Assembly: GCF_950100655.1 (NCBI RefSeq)
Contig: NZ_CATNLY010000012.1
Span: forward strand, 186,001-250,000
Origin: Pleomorphomonas sp. T1.2MG-36
GTDB taxonomy: Bacteria > Pseudomonadota > Alphaproteobacteria > Rhizobiales > Pleomorphomonadaceae
Length of the DNA: 64,000 nucleotides
Direction: 5' to 3'
Under the pieces are notes generated by a model, which saw only the letters and a list, made by a program, of their open reading frames with translations, was not told the DNA's origin and did not search any database. Positions 1 to 10,855 of the stretch are shown piece after piece (position 1 is the first letter of the stretch; every line of letters starts with the position of its first letter). The position numbers and the translations under genes were made by a program.

Positions 1-80
1 TCACGACTGCGCGACCTATCTGGCTGATCGATCAAAAATCTGCCGGCGCGAGATGGCGGAGGCCCGCATCGTCGCACGGC

Positions 81-287
81 TCACCCCTTCCGCTCGGCGG
101 CCTCCAAGCGCACCGTCTCGGCCGGGACCGGCAAACCGCGCTCGACGAAAAGACGGATCACACCGGCGGGAATCGGGCGGCAACCGCAGTTTGCGGCGTG
201 CCCGGCGTGCCAGGTCATACGCTGTTCCGGCTTGGGATTTTTCGGCATGGGGTTCGCTTCATGCCACGCGCGATTGAGTATGCTCAC
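81..287 (-). CDS. small conserved-looking unknown protein
   Basis: A 68-codon frame with a GTG start. An internal ATG at codon 14 (position 248) could equally be the start and would give a product of about 55 residues. The protein carries a compact His/Cys stretch (HAGHAANCGCRP) followed by a helical segment, IPAGVIRLFVERG. The composition looks protein-like and unlike the arginine/serine-rich shadow frames opposite it. I do not recognise a named family. The close His and Cys residues could bind a metal, but that is only inference. The gene stands alone, about 170 bp from the end of pckG. Confidence 0.45.
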   Translation of the reverse strand: MSILNRAWHEANPMPKNPKPEQRMTWHAGHAANCGCRPIPAGVIRLFVERGLPVPAETVRLEAAERKG

Positions 288-388
288 AACCTACCCCACT
301 CTTGATCTTCCCTGTCTATTCCCGAGGAGACGACAGAAGATGTCAGCAAGGACTGCCATCGGGGGTTCGACGTAGGGTCTCAAAAAGA

Positions 389-413
389 ACGGCCCTCGTT
401 TGCCGAGGGCCGT
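389..413 (-). terminator. intrinsic terminator of pckG
   Basis: A perfect 10-bp stem (389-398 with 404-413, core GGCCCTCG/CGAGGGCC) has a 5-nt loop. On the minus strand it is followed by a T-rich tract (TTCTTTTTG). It lies about 43 bp past the pckG stop codon, in the orientation expected for a rho-independent terminator of that gene. Confidence 0.85.
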
Positions 414-455
414 CCTTCATGTCGTCAGAAAAGTCTCGAACTTACCAGAAGCTGG

Positions 456-2270
456 TCAGCCCTTGATTTCCCACACGTCGGGCGACCGCTCGAGACGGGC
501 CGTGAACAGCTGACGCTCAAGCTCCATTTCCTTGGGGAGATGAGAGCCAAACTGGGCGAAGTACTTGCCCTGGTCCTCGGCCTCGGCAAGCGCCTTGGTC
601 TTGGTGACCTTGAGGATGGCATCATACTTGGCCTTGGAGAAGTCGAGGCCGTTCATGTTGAGGTCATCGTAGCGCGGCACCAGGCCGTAGGGGCACTCGA
701 CGGCGTCAGCCTCGCCCTTGACACGGCCGACGATCCACTCGAGGGCGCGCATGTTCTCGCCATAGCCCGGCCAAATGAACTTGCCGTTGTCGTCCTTGCG
801 GAACCAGTTGACGCGGAAGATGCCCGGCGCCTTCGGCAGGTTGCGGCCCATGTGGAGCCAGTGCGCCCAATAGTCGCCCATGTTGTAGCCGCAGAACGGC
901 AGCATGGCGAAGGGATCGCGACGCATGCCGGTACCCTCGGCCGCAGCCGTCTGCTCGGAGCCCATGGTGGCGGCAAGATAGACGCCGTGGCTCCAGCTGA
1001 ACGACTGCATGACCAGCGGGAAGGCGGTGGCAACGCGGCCGCCAACGATGAAGGCCGAGATCGGAACACCGGCGGGATTCTCCCAGTCCGGATCGATCGA
1101 CGGCACCTGGCTCGCCGGAGCGGTGAAGCGGCTGTTCGGGTGAGCCGCCGGGCGGCCGCAATCCGGGGTCCAGTCCTTACCAGTCCAGTCGATCAGGTGC
1201 GCAGGAGCCTCATCGGTCATGCCTTCCCACCACACGTCACCGTCGTCGGTCAGCGCGACGTTGGTGAAGATGCTGTTGGCATGCAGCGTACGCAGTGCGT
1301 TCGGGTTCGACACTTCGTTGGTGCCGGGGGCAACACCGAACAGACCGTTCTCGGGGTTGATGGCGCGCAGTTCGCCATCGGCGTTCGGCTTCACCCAGGC
1401 GATGTCGTCGCCGATGGTGGTGATTTCCCAGCCGGCATAAGCCTTCGGCGGGATGATCATGGCGAAGTTGGTCTTGCCGCAGGCCGACGGGAAGGCGGCG
1501 GCGACGTAAGACTTCTCGCCCTTGGGGTTCTTGACGCCGAGGATGAGCATGTGCTCGGCCAGCCAGCCCTCGTCGCGGGCCATGACCGACGCGATACGCA
1601 GGGCGAGACACTTCTTGCCGAGCAGGGCGTTGCCACCATAACCCGAACCGAACGACATAATCTCGCGGGTGTCGGGGAAGTGGACAATATACTTAGTGTC
1701 GTTGCAGGGCCAGGCGACGTCCTTCTGGCCGGCTTCGAGCGGGGCGCCGACAGAGTGGATGCAGGGCACGAACTCGTTGTTGCCGAGCACGTCGAGCACC
1801 TTGGTACCCATGCGGGTCATGATGCGCATGTGGACGGCGACATAGGCGCTATCGGAGAGCTCAACGCCGATCTGGGCGATCTTCGAACCGAGCGGACCCA
1901 TGGAGAAGGGGATCACGTACATCGTACGGCCCTTCATGCAGCCCTTGAACAGGCCCATCATGGTGGCGCGCATTTCGGCCGGATCAGCCCAGTTGTTGGT
2001 CGGGCCGGCTTCTTCCTTGGTCTTGGCGCAGATGAAGGTGCGGCTCTCGACGCGGGCAACGTCCGACGGATTGGAACGGGCGAGGAAGCTGTTCGGACGC
2101 TTCTTGTCGTTCAGACGGGTGAAGGTGCCGCCGTCGACCAGCTCCTGGCAGAGACGATCATACTCTTCCTGCGAACCATCGCACCAATAGATGCGGTCCG
2201 GGGTCGTCAGCTTGGCGACTTCTTCGACCCAGGCAATAAGCTTGGCATTCTTGGTAGGAGCTTGTGACAT
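456..2270 (-). CDS. pckG: phosphoenolpyruvate carboxykinase (GTP)
   Basis: A 604-residue enzyme that interconverts oxaloacetate and phosphoenolpyruvate with GTP, the first committed step of gluconeogenesis, in the cytosol. The length matches the GTP-dependent family (about 600) rather than the ATP-dependent PckA family (about 530). The kinase-1a P-loop, FPSACGKTN, is visible at residues 260-268 with the reactive cysteine at 264. The GTP-family blocks [14 protein letters not shown] (about 207-220), RVNWFRKD and the C-terminal PGYGENMR are also present. A GGAG Shine-Dalgarno sits 8 nt before the ATG. The gene is monocistronic, with a long upstream region and a strong terminator. Most alphaproteobacteria use PckA (ATP), so the GTP form is a somewhat unusual choice here. 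The assignment is secure. Confidence 0.97.
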   Translation of the reverse strand: MSQAPTKNAKLIAWVEEVAKLTTPDRIYWCDGSQEEYDRLCQELVDGGTFTRLNDKKRPNSFLARSNPSDVARVESRTFICAKTKEEAGPTNNWADPAEMRATMMGLFKGCMKGRTMYVIPFSMGPLGSKIAQIGVELSDSAYVAVHMRIMTRMGTKVLDVLGNNEFVPCIHSVGAPLEAGQKDVAWPCNDTKYIVHFPDTREIMSFGSGYGGNALLGKKCLALRIASVMARDEGWLAEHMLILGVKNPKGEKSYVAAAFPSACGKTNFAMIIPPKAYAGWEITTIGDDIAWVKPNADGELRAINPENGLFGVAPGTNEVSNPNALRTLHANSIFTNVALTDDGDVWWEGMTDEAPAHLIDWTGKDWTPDCGRPAAHPNSRFTAPASQVPSIDPDWENPAGVPISAFIVGGRVATAFPLVMQSFSWSHGVYLAATMGSEQTAAAEGTGMRRDPFAMLPFCGYNMGDYWAHWLHMGRNLPKAPGIFRVNWFRKDDNGKFIWPGYGENMRALEWIVGRVKGEADAVECPYGLVPRYDDLNMNGLDFSKAKYDAILKVTKTKALAEAEDQGKYFAQFGSHLPKEMELERQLFTARLERSPDVWEIKG

Positions 2271-2873
2271 CAGCTTTCTCCGATGGACATATCGCCGCCC
2301 GTTCCGGTCTCATTCGCGAGAGAGGACTTATGAGACGATGCGCCGACAGGGGTGGGTAAGGTTCGCAGCCTGAATAAAGAGACGTCCGCTGTGGCGACTA
2401 CACCACAAAAGAGCAGCATCGGGAACCTTACGGCCCCATCAGACAACCCCATGACGGTCAACTCTCCTGCCAGTCTCTCCAACGCCCGGCACCCATAACC
2501 GAGCGGCCCGGATTAGCGTTCCTGAAAAAGACAATACCGACTGAAGTATGAGGGATCAATCGTTGTAAGACCGTACGAGGGTATAGATACGACCCTCAAA
2601 ATAACGGAACATAATAGGAACAGAAGACCATCGAGAGACCAGTCAACTGAGCATTTCGGCTTATTTCCGGGATTTTTCCTGTCTTCTCCGATCCGGTTAC
2701 GAATTTCGCCCAAAGTTCTACGTGCCACTACGTATCGAATACGTAGTTTGTACTAAGAAATCTGGAATAGCGTTGCGCGAGCGGTTTCCGGCGCGAGATT
2801 CGATACCGGAAACGCCCGGTTCGACAGCATTCAATCGATTACGATTCCCATACCGGGCAGCCTCCCGCACGGG
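2271..2873. other. intergenic region upstream of pckG
   Basis: About 600 bp without a convincing gene, AT-richer than the flanks. It must contain the pckG promoter (minus strand) and the 3' end of the ABC-F transcript. Visible structure: an inverted repeat GAGGGT-N9-ACCCTC at 2577-2597 and a near-perfect palindrome at 2728-2746. The short frames in this stretch (for example minus 2513-2728) have no protein-like features and were not called. Confidence 0.5.
2728..2746. promoter_or_regulatory. 19-bp palindrome, possible operator
   Basis: CTACGTAT-CGA-ATACGTAG is a perfect 8-bp inverted repeat around a 3-bp centre. It lies in the intergenic region between the 3' end of the ABC-F gene and the pckG promoter side. 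There is no T tract, so it is more likely a protein-binding palindrome than a terminator. The cognate regulator is unknown. Confidence 0.35.
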
Positions 2874-4478
<1,605 letters not shown>

Positions 4479-4650
4479 GAATGCGAGTCCTGATGGCAGG
4501 GAAAATAAGGTCTGCGATCAGGTTGTCATTCATTGCCGTCATTCCATCTGGTCCGGGCAGGGCCGCCCGAGCGCGGCGATATAGGCCCGTGGCCGCCGCC
4601 GCGCAAGTGGGCTTAACAAAATTCTAACGTACTGTCTCATCCGTCGGCTG

Positions 4651-5535
4651 CTATTCACCGCCCCGATCGAGTTGTCGCGCCAGTGCCTCGACGAACAGAC
4701 GCGCCTTGGGCGGCACGAGCCGCGCGGACGGATAGACGGCCCAGATTCCAAGCGCCTCCGGCTCCGCGCCTTCGAGCGGAACCGGCACCAGGCGGCCGGA
4801 GGCAACATCGGCGGCGACGTTCCACTCCGAGAGCAACGCGAGACCAAGTCCCCGGAGACACGCCTCGTGGAGGGCCTCGATGGAGTTGCTCGCATAGCGC
4901 CCGGTCACCCGCACACGCCGGGTTCGGTCTCCGGCGGCGAAGGCCCAGTGCGTGGCGCCGGACAGCAGCAGGCACTGATGCCGTTCCAGGTCGGCGAGCC
5001 GGCTCGGCGTTCCGGCAAATTTGAGATAGGCCGGCGAAGCGTAGAGGTGGCGCGGGCTGTCGGCGAGACGGCGAGCGACCAACGAGCTATCGCGAAGAGG
5101 CGCGATGCGGATGGCGACGTCGACACCGGCCGCGACGATGTCGACGACAGTGTCGGTGAGCAGCAGATCGACGCGAAGATCGGGATTGGCGGCGAGAAAG
5201 GCCGGCAGCATGGCGCTCACCACCTTTCGCCCGAACGGTTCCGACGCAGTGACGCGCAGGAGACCGGCGACGCACGGCCCCGACGGCCTGACGGCGGCGC
5301 GGGCGTTGGTCGCATCCTCGATCATTGCCTCGGCATAGGGCAGAAAGGCTTCTCCCTCCGCCGTCAGCGCCAGCGCCCTCGTCGTCCGGTGAACGAGGCG
5401 AACGCCCAGCTCGCCCTCCAGGGCCGCGAGCCGGCGCGACGCCGCCATTGGCACCAGCCCCAGTTCACGGGCGGCGCCAGCCAAACTGCCGGCCCGGGTT
5501 GCCTCAACGAAAACGGAAATGGAATCAATGTCCAT
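4651..5535 (-). CDS. LysR family transcriptional regulator
   Basis: A 294-residue regulator. The N-terminal winged helix-turn-helix (about 1-60: MDIDSISVFVEATRAGSLAGAA, then RRLAALEGELGVRLVHRTTR) is classic LysR. It is followed by a periplasmic-binding-like effector domain. The gene is divergent from the MFS transporter at 5646 with a 110-bp shared promoter region, the usual arrangement for a LysR protein controlling its neighbour. The C-terminal phrase PPKARLFVEALARQL is typical of the CrgA/AaeR-like subgroup. The effector is unknown. Confidence 0.93.
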   Translation of the reverse strand: MDIDSISVFVEATRAGSLAGAARELGLVPMAASRRLAALEGELGVRLVHRTTRALALTAEGEAFLPYAEAMIEDATNARAAVRPSGPCVAGLLRVTASEPFGRKVVSAMLPAFLAANPDLRVDLLLTDTVVDIVAAGVDVAIRIAPLRDSSLVARRLADSPRHLYASPAYLKFAGTPSRLADLERHQCLLLSGATHWAFAAGDRTRRVRVTGRYASNSIEALHEACLRGLGLALLSEWNVAADVASGRLVPVPLEGAEPEALGIWAVYPSARLVPPKARLFVEALARQLDRGGE

Positions 5536-5545
5536 TATATCGGCA

Positions 5546-5558
5546 TCCGTTATGCGGA
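5546..5558. promoter_or_regulatory. candidate LysR operator between divergent genes
   Basis: TCCG-N5-CGGA is a perfect short inverted repeat that fits the T-N11-A architecture of LysR boxes. It sits 11 bp upstream of the LysR start codon and about 90 bp from the MFS start, where an autoregulatory or activating site would be expected. The assignment is inferred from position and symmetry only. Confidence 0.4.
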
Positions 5559-5645
5559 CTTAACTCTCTGCCGCACTATACGCGATATCGTTACGATTGG
5601 TAGTATGCCTCCATAATCGATATTCTCGACGAGCCGCCCAGCGGC

Positions 5646-6845
5646 ATGGAGTTTCAGGTGACCAAGTCATCCACTGAAGGCACATCCGCCGCCCTCTCCC
5701 GCGGCCTTACGCTGGCAATGGCCGCTGCCGCCGGCCTCGCGGTCGCCAACATCTACTACAATCAGCCACTGCTCGGCGTGATGCAGAGCGATCTCGGCAG
5801 TCCGCTGACCGCCTACATTCCGACGGCCACCCAACTCGGGTACGCGGCTGGTCTTTTCCTGCTGGTGCCGCTCGGCGACATCCTGGAGCGGCGGGCGCTG
5901 ATCGTCGCGCAGTTCCTCATGCTGGCGGTCTCGCTGGCGGCAACGGCGATGGCGCCGGGCGCCGCGCCCATGCTGGCCGCCTCCTTCGCCGTCGGACTCG
6001 CCGCCACGGTCGCGCAGCAGGTGGTGCCGCTCGCCGCCCATCTGGCGCCACCGGAGCGGCGAGGCGCGACAGTGGGAACGGTGATGGCGGGCTTGTTCGC
6101 CGGCATTCTTCTCAGCCGGACGGTGGCCGGCTTCGTCGGCGAGCACACCGGCTGGCGCACCATGTTCTGGCTCGGCGTTCCCGTCGCGCTCGGCGCCGCT
6201 GCCTGGATGGGGCTCCGTCTGCCGAGGAGCCACCCCGACAGCGGACTCGGATACGGCCGCCTGATGGTCTCGCTCGTCCACCTGTTCCGCGAGTTCGCCG
6301 CGTTGCGACTGGCGGCGGCTACCCAGGCGCTCTTATTCGCGGCTTTCTCGGCCTTCTGGACGGTTCTCGCACTCCGCCTCGAGGACCCGCGTTTCGGACT
6401 TGGCGCCGACGTCGCCGGTCTGTTCGGCATCGTCGGGCTCGTCGGCATTCTGGCAGCTCCACTGGCGGGGCACATCGCCGACCGGCGCGGACCTCATGGG
6501 GTCATTGCCCTCGGCGCCGCCCTGACGCTCGCGGCCTGGGCCATCTTCGGTCTCTGGCCGTCGATCATCGGTCTCGTCGTCGGGGTGATCGTCCTCGATT
6601 TTGCGGTCCAGAGCGCGCTGATCTCCAACCAGCACATCATCTATTCGCTCCGCCCGGAAGCGAGGGCGCGCATCAACACGCTGTTCATGGGACTGATGTT
6701 CCTGGGCGGCGCCGCCGGCTCGGCCCTGGCCGGAGCGGCCTGGCCGCATGGCGGCTGGCCAGCGGTGGCGGCGCTCGGCGCGGCGTTCGGGCTTCTCGCC
6801 ACGCTGCTGCAGATCGCCAGCCTCGTCCGGCGGAGAGCCGGATGA
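5646..6845 (+). CDS. MFS transporter (drug/metabolite exporter type)
   Basis: A 399-residue, about 12-TM major facilitator. The N-terminal block [14 protein letters not shown] and the loop 2-3 motif A ([13 protein letters not shown]) are clear. A second RRGPHG motif lies in the central loop. The family includes YgaY/YnfM-like and other proton-coupled exporters. The substrate cannot be read from the sequence. It is divergent from a LysR gene that probably controls it. The short charged C terminus RRRAG is ordinary. Confidence 0.9.
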   Translation: MEFQVTKSSTEGTSAALSRGLTLAMAAAAGLAVANIYYNQPLLGVMQSDLGSPLTAYIPTATQLGYAAGLFLLVPLGDILERRALIVAQFLMLAVSLAATAMAPGAAPMLAASFAVGLAATVAQQVVPLAAHLAPPERRGATVGTVMAGLFAGILLSRTVAGFVGEHTGWRTMFWLGVPVALGAAAWMGLRLPRSHPDSGLGYGRLMVSLVHLFREFAALRLAAATQALLFAAFSAFWTVLALRLEDPRFGLGADVAGLFGIVGLVGILAAPLAGHIADRRGPHGVIALGAALTLAAWAIFGLWPSIIGLVVGVIVLDFAVQSALISNQHIIYSLRPEARARINTLFMGLMFLGGAAGSALAGAAWPHGGWPAVAALGAAFGLLATLLQIASLVRRRAG

Positions 6846-6854
6846 GGCGGAGTT

Positions 6855-7790
6855 TCAAAGCCGGGCCACGCCGCGCCGACGCAGGAGATCGATGACCCGC
6901 TGGGGCGTCTTGAAACAGGGAATGCCAAGGCGCTGCTGTTCCATGATCAGCTCCAGCACCATGAATCGGCCTGGGGCATTGTCCGGCGGCTGTTGCAGAC
7001 GGAACCCGCGCACCGCCGCCAGACCGACATAGGTCTTGCGGTAGGCATAGTGAGCGAAGAAACGCCGCCGCATCGGCGCATCGCGATCGACGATCACAAG
7101 CTCGCTTCCCGACAGCAGGATCAACAGACCGGTGGTGACGCGCCGACGGTTCTGGGCATTGCGGCAGGACTTGCCCGGCGCCTCGAAATGGATGGGCAGC
7201 ATGAACTGGCCGCCGTGGCGTTCCTCGGCCAGCATGGCCTTGAAGAAGAAGTCCTCGAACTCCTCGGCCTCGTTGACCAGGGCCGGACCGAAGTCGTCCG
7301 GCGCCATGAGCTGCTGGCGAATGAACCCGACGACGCGGGTCATCATGTCGGTCGAAACGGAGTTGTAGGTCACAGTCAGCGCGTCGCCCTCTTTCAGCAA
7401 GAGAACGAACTCGGCGTGCAGAAGGTTGCTCACGGTCCGAACGGCAGCCACTTCGTCCCAGGCCAAATGCCGTCGAACAAACCCGTCCGCGCCGTCGGGG
7501 GCCGTCAGCAAGGTGATGCCGTCGCTATCCAGCGCAAAGGCGGCGCCGTAAAGGTCGGCACCGGGAAACGCGTCGCGCCGATCGATGGCGCGCGGGATCT
7601 TGATGAGATGGTCGGCGTGTCGCAGATCGTCGTAGGCAGAACGGAATCTGGGGGGCATCTCGGCGGCCGACCCGATCTGCAAAAGCCAGGGGCCAAACGC
7701 ATCGTACTCCCGAAGGTCATCGGCATCGGCATCAAGCCGGCTCCAGGCCGGGCGCTGCGGCGAACGTCTTCTGAACGGTCCGAACACCAT
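6855..7790 (-). CDS. conserved protein of unknown function
   Basis: A 311-residue, mixed alpha/beta, apparently soluble protein with no signal peptide or clear membrane segment. I do not recognise a named domain. It contains aromatic and acidic blocks such as EEFEDFFFKAMLAEERH and a short hydrophobic strand, TTGLLILLSGSELVIVD. Its second half could form a beta-rich PH-like fold, but that is a guess. It is convergent with the MFS gene (9 bp between stops) and divergent from the LacI region. No terminator is evident between it and the MFS gene. Confidence 0.75.
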   Translation of the reverse strand: MVFGPFRRRSPQRPAWSRLDADADDLREYDAFGPWLLQIGSAAEMPPRFRSAYDDLRHADHLIKIPRAIDRRDAFPGADLYGAAFALDSDGITLLTAPDGADGFVRRHLAWDEVAAVRTVSNLLHAEFVLLLKEGDALTVTYNSVSTDMMTRVVGFIRQQLMAPDDFGPALVNEAEEFEDFFFKAMLAEERHGGQFMLPIHFEAPGKSCRNAQNRRRVTTGLLILLSGSELVIVDRDAPMRRRFFAHYAYRKTYVGLAAVRGFRLQQPPDNAPGRFMVLELIMEQQRLGIPCFKTPQRVIDLLRRRGVARL

Positions 7791-8145
7791 ACTCTCCCTT
7801 CGCTGCCCACGGGCATGCGCCGTTCCGGCCCCGACGCCCTCGGAGGCGCCCCCCGGCTTCGCCTTGCTCCGGCGCCGATATCGAACCGACTAGCCGGTTA
7901 GCCTGCACCCAAACGCAGACAAGGCGTGGTCGTCGGCTTCCGCTTGCCGAACCTGTTCGATTCTACCACCAGGCGGCGGCACCCTTGAAGCGGCACTTTT
8001 GCCAAGCTCGCGAGAACGTCCCGCCCCCGACCGGCCGAACGATAGCCATCTCTGCCAACGTTTCAAATCCACAAATAGCCGTTCGAGCCAAAATCGGACG
8101 GGTTACACGGACGTCACGGAGGACCTCCCATCGCTCCGAATTGGC

Positions 8146-8160
8146 TTGAAAGCGCTTTAA
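8146..8160. promoter_or_regulatory. LacI-family operator, distal
   Basis: TTGAAAGCGCTTTAA contains the perfect palindrome AAAGCGCTTT (8149-8158) with the central CG typical of LacI/GalR family operators. It lies about 249 bp (centre to centre) upstream of the second operator at 8395-8410. This layout could permit looping. Confidence 0.7.
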
Positions 8161-8394
8161 ATCGCGGCAACTGGGATGGGGAAATCCACTTTCCCTAAGT
8201 ACAAACCCAAGGTGAGCTTGCATCCGACCCAGGAATGGGCCTAGACCTTTAGTCGTATCGTTTTCGTCGGCGTTTGCAAAGAATGCCGAGTTTTCAACGA
8301 ACCCGTGACAGGAGACCGCCAGCCGTCCGAAACGACCCCTTGGACATAAGTCGATGTTGCGTCTATTGCTCAACACACTCTCTTGTGCTACCCC

Positions 8395-8410
8395 ATGGAA
8401 ACGCTTCCAT
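8395..8410. promoter_or_regulatory. LacI-family operator, proximal
   Basis: ATGGAAACGCTTCCAT is a palindrome with arms ATGGAA/TTCCAT around a central CG, the standard LacI/GalR family pattern. It lies immediately before the ATG at 8414, so it also argues that the longer frame starting at 8354 is not the translated form. It is the expected autoregulatory site. Confidence 0.75.
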
Positions 8411-8413
8411 AAC

Positions 8414-9439
8414 ATGTTTGCTCACATGCGCCCGACGATAAAGGACATAGCGGAGAGAGCTGGAGTCGGCCTCGGCACCGTCTCGCGGGTGCTGAATGAC
8501 CATCCACGCGTATCCGAAACGACGCGCGCCAAAGTCATGGGGGCGGTACGCGACCTTAATTACGTTCCTAATCTGGCAGCGCGCGGCCTCTCCATGGGCA
8601 AGACGCAAAGCATCGCGGTCATTGCTCCTTTCTTTACGCGTTCGGTCTTCGTCGAACGTCTCCATGGCATCGAGGAAACGACTTCTGAAAACGGCTATGA
8701 CGTCGTCATTTACAATGTCGACGCGGTCGAGAAGCGAGATCGCTATTTCCGGACGGTACCGGACCCGCGCCGGGTGGATGGCGTCATCGTCATTTCCCTG
8801 CCGCCGACGCTTCCGGATGTCGCGCGCTTCCAGCGCTCATCCGTTCCGGTTGTCTTCGTCGACGTCGGCAATCCGATTTGTGAGCCCTTTGATCGTATCG
8901 TTATCAACGACATTGCCGGGGGGCGGACCGCGACGCGCCACCTTATCGATCTCGGGCATCGCCGCATCGGCTACATCGGCGACATTCCTCAGGTCGGCTT
9001 CAACTTCACCGCCGGCGAGGACCGTTTCGAAGGATACCGGCGCGCGCTGATCGAGGCGGCCATCGGAATTCGTCCCGAATATCATCTCGACGGCCGCTTC
9101 GGCCGCGAGGTGGCGAGGGACCTCGCCATGCGGATGCTCAGCCTCACCGAACCGCCGACGGCGATCTTCGCCTCCAACGACACCCAGGCACTTGGCGTGC
9201 TGGAGGCGGCGCGCGATCTGGGACTGGACGTTCCCGGCGACCTGTCGGTGGTCGGCTACGACGACATCGAAATGGCTGATTTTGTGGGGCTGACGACCGT
9301 TCGCCAGCTTCTTTTCGAATCCGGGCGTCGCAGCGTCGAGGCCCTTCTCAGGCGAATTGAGGAGCCGGAGAAGGGGCCGACCTGCGACACGTTGCCCGTC
9401 GAGCTCATCGTGCGTCGGACAACTGCTCCGCCACGCTGA
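8414..9439 (+). CDS. LacI family regulator of the sucrose/alpha-glucoside operon (AglR-like)
   Basis: A regulator of about 341 residues. The N-terminal HTH is canonical (PTIKDIAERAGVGLGTVSRVLND), followed by the hinge NYVPNLAARGLSMG and a type I periplasmic-binding-like sugar domain ending in an IFASNDTQALGVL block. The start at 8414 is chosen because a LacI-type operator occupies 8395-8410. ATG 8426 is equally family-like, and no good Shine-Dalgarno distinguishes them. It stands directly before an AglE-like binding protein, the same order as aglR-aglEFGAK of Sinorhizobium. It probably represses the operon in the absence of its sugar ligand. Confidence 0.9.
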   Translation: MFAHMRPTIKDIAERAGVGLGTVSRVLNDHPRVSETTRAKVMGAVRDLNYVPNLAARGLSMGKTQSIAVIAPFFTRSVFVERLHGIEETTSENGYDVVIYNVDAVEKRDRYFRTVPDPRRVDGVIVISLPPTLPDVARFQRSSVPVVFVDVGNPICEPFDRIVINDIAGGRTATRHLIDLGHRRIGYIGDIPQVGFNFTAGEDRFEGYRRALIEAAIGIRPEYHLDGRFGREVARDLAMRMLSLTEPPTAIFASNDTQALGVLEAARDLGLDVPGDLSVVGYDDIEMADFVGLTTVRQLLFESGRRSVEALLRRIEEPEKGPTCDTLPVELIVRRTTAPPR

Positions 9440-9476
9440 TGACGCCGCCGCTTTCCGTCGAGGGGGAGGCGTCAAG

Positions 9477-9495
9477 ATCGCGCGGGTTGCGCGAT
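9477..9495 (+). repeat. hairpin between lacI and the binding-protein gene
   Basis: A perfect 7-bp GC-rich inverted repeat (ATCGCGC-GGGTT-GCGCGAT) is followed by TGTTCTTT. It could be a weak terminator for the regulator gene or a leader hairpin of the transporter transcript. It lies 35 bp upstream of the binding-protein start codon. Confidence 0.5.
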
Positions 9496-9529
9496 TGTTC
9501 TTTAGGAAGACCCGATTTGGGAGGTTTGG

Positions 9530-10855
9530 ATGAAACTGAGATCACTTAACGCCTGTCTGATGGCGTCGGCTTTCGCCGCTTTCGCCGTCGTCTCGGCCGC
9601 TGCCGCCGCGGACAACGTCCCGCCGGAACTGGCCGATGCCTTCGCCGGCAAGTTCAAGGGCACGAAGGTCACCGCCTTCGGTCCCTTCACTGCTGGTGAC
9701 GAAGTCCGCTTCAACGACACCATCAAGGCGTTCGAGGAAGCCACCGGCATCGACATTCAGTACGAAGGCTCGAAGCAGTTCGAAGCGACGATCGCCACGC
9801 GTTCGGACGCTGGCAATCCTCCGGATATCGCCGACTTCCCGCAGCCCGGTCTGCTCGCCAACTTCGCCAAGGCCGGCAAGCTGGTCGATCTCTCGGGCAA
9901 CAAGGACTACTTCCTGCAGCAGTACATCCCGAGCTGGGTGGACATGGCGACCAAGCAGGGCAAGGATGGCAATCCTGGCATTTACGGCGTGTGGGAGCGC
10001 GTGAACGTCAAGAGCCTGGTCTGGTATCCGAAGAAGGCCTTCGACGCCGCCGGCTACAAGGTGCCGACGACGTGGGCGGAGCTCGAGGCCCTGCAGGACC
10101 AGATCGTTGCCGACGGCGACACGCCGTGGTGCGTGGGCATCGAGTCCGGCGCCGCCACGGGCTGGCCGGCGACCGACTGGCTCGAGGAGTTCATGCTCCG
10201 CACGACCTCGCTCGAGAACTACGATGCCTGGACCGAAGGCAAGCTGCCCTTCTCCTCGCCCGAGGTGAAGAAGGCCGCCGAGACCCTCGGCAAGATCTGG
10301 CTCGACGAGAAGTACGTCTACGGCGGCCGCAAGGGCATCGTGTCGACCAGCTTCGGCGACTCGCCGGTCAACATGTTCTCCGACCCGCCGAAGTGCTGGC
10401 TGCACAAGCAGGGCAACTTCATCACCGCCTTCTTCCCGGAGAAGGCCAAGGCCGGTGTTGACTACTCGTTCTTCTACCTGCCGGGTATCGATGAAGCCTA
10501 TGGCAAGCCGGTTCTCGTCGGTGGCGACATCTGGGGCGCCTTCAACGACCGTCCGGAAGTCAAGGCCGTCATGCAGTACTTTGCGAAGGCCGAGCATCTG
10601 AAGTCCTGGCTCGCCGTCGGCGGCGCCATTGCCCCGCAGAAGGACGCCGATCTCGCCTGGTACCAGAACGAAGTCGACAAGGGCGTTGCCGCCATTCTGG
10701 CCGGCGCGACCGCCGTCCGCTTCGACGGTTCGGACCTGATGCCGGGTGAAGTCGGCGCCGGTTCGTTCTGGAAGCAGATGACCGCCTGGGTGTCTGGCAC
10801 CGCCGACCTCGACACGGCCCTCAAGGACATCGACGCTTCTTGGCCGAAGAAGTAA
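9530..10855 (+). CDS. aglE: alpha-glucoside ABC transporter substrate-binding protein (AglE-like)
   Basis: A 441-residue periplasmic lipid-free binding protein. A cleavable signal peptide (hydrophobic to about residue 27, ending SAAAAA) is followed by a family 1 extracellular sugar-binding fold. The segments FGPFTAGDEVRFNDTIKAFEEATG, NPPDIADFPQPG and GGAIAPQKDADLAWYQ are typical of the AglE group. It captures sucrose or other alpha-glucosides for the permease pair downstream. A GGGAGG Shine-Dalgarno precedes the ATG. The next gene is 348 bp away behind a stable stem-loop, which may give this protein the excess it needs over the membrane components. The sugar is inferred from the sucrose phosphorylase in the cluster. 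Confidence 0.92.
   Translation: MKLRSLNACLMASAFAAFAVVSAAAAADNVPPELADAFAGKFKGTKVTAFGPFTAGDEVRFNDTIKAFEEATGIDIQYEGSKQFEATIATRSDAGNPPDIADFPQPGLLANFAKAGKLVDLSGNKDYFLQQYIPSWVDMATKQGKDGNPGIYGVWERVNVKSLVWYPKKAFDAAGYKVPTTWAELEALQDQIVADGDTPWCVGIESGAATGWPATDWLEEFMLRTTSLENYDAWTEGKLPFSSPEVKKAAETLGKIWLDEKYVYGGRKGIVSTSFGDSPVNMFSDPPKCWLHKQGNFITAFFPEKAKAGVDYSFFYLPGIDEAYGKPVLVGGDIWGAFNDRPEVKAVMQYFAKAEHLKSWLAVGGAIAPQKDADLAWYQNEVDKGVAAILAGATAVRFDGSDLMPGEVGAGSFWKQMTAWVSGTADLDTALKDIDASWPKK

Larger units (their letters stand above)
7791..8413. other. intergenic regulatory region upstream of the LacI gene
   Basis: About 620 bp without a convincing gene. It contains a LacI-type palindrome at 8146-8160 and a second one at 8395-8410. 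The frames that cross it (for example minus 7963-8415) lack protein character and overlap the operators. It presumably holds the divergent promoters of the unknown protein at 6855-7790 and the sugar operon. Confidence 0.5.

Noticed and set aside
540..2267. 575-codon plus-strand frame opposite pckG
   Set aside because: Shadow frame: low-complexity Gly/Val/His-rich composition, fully inside a well-supported gene on the other strand.
7963..8415. 150-codon minus-strand frame upstream of the LacI gene
   Set aside because: It runs through both LacI-type operators and has no protein-like pattern; a promoter region is the better reading.
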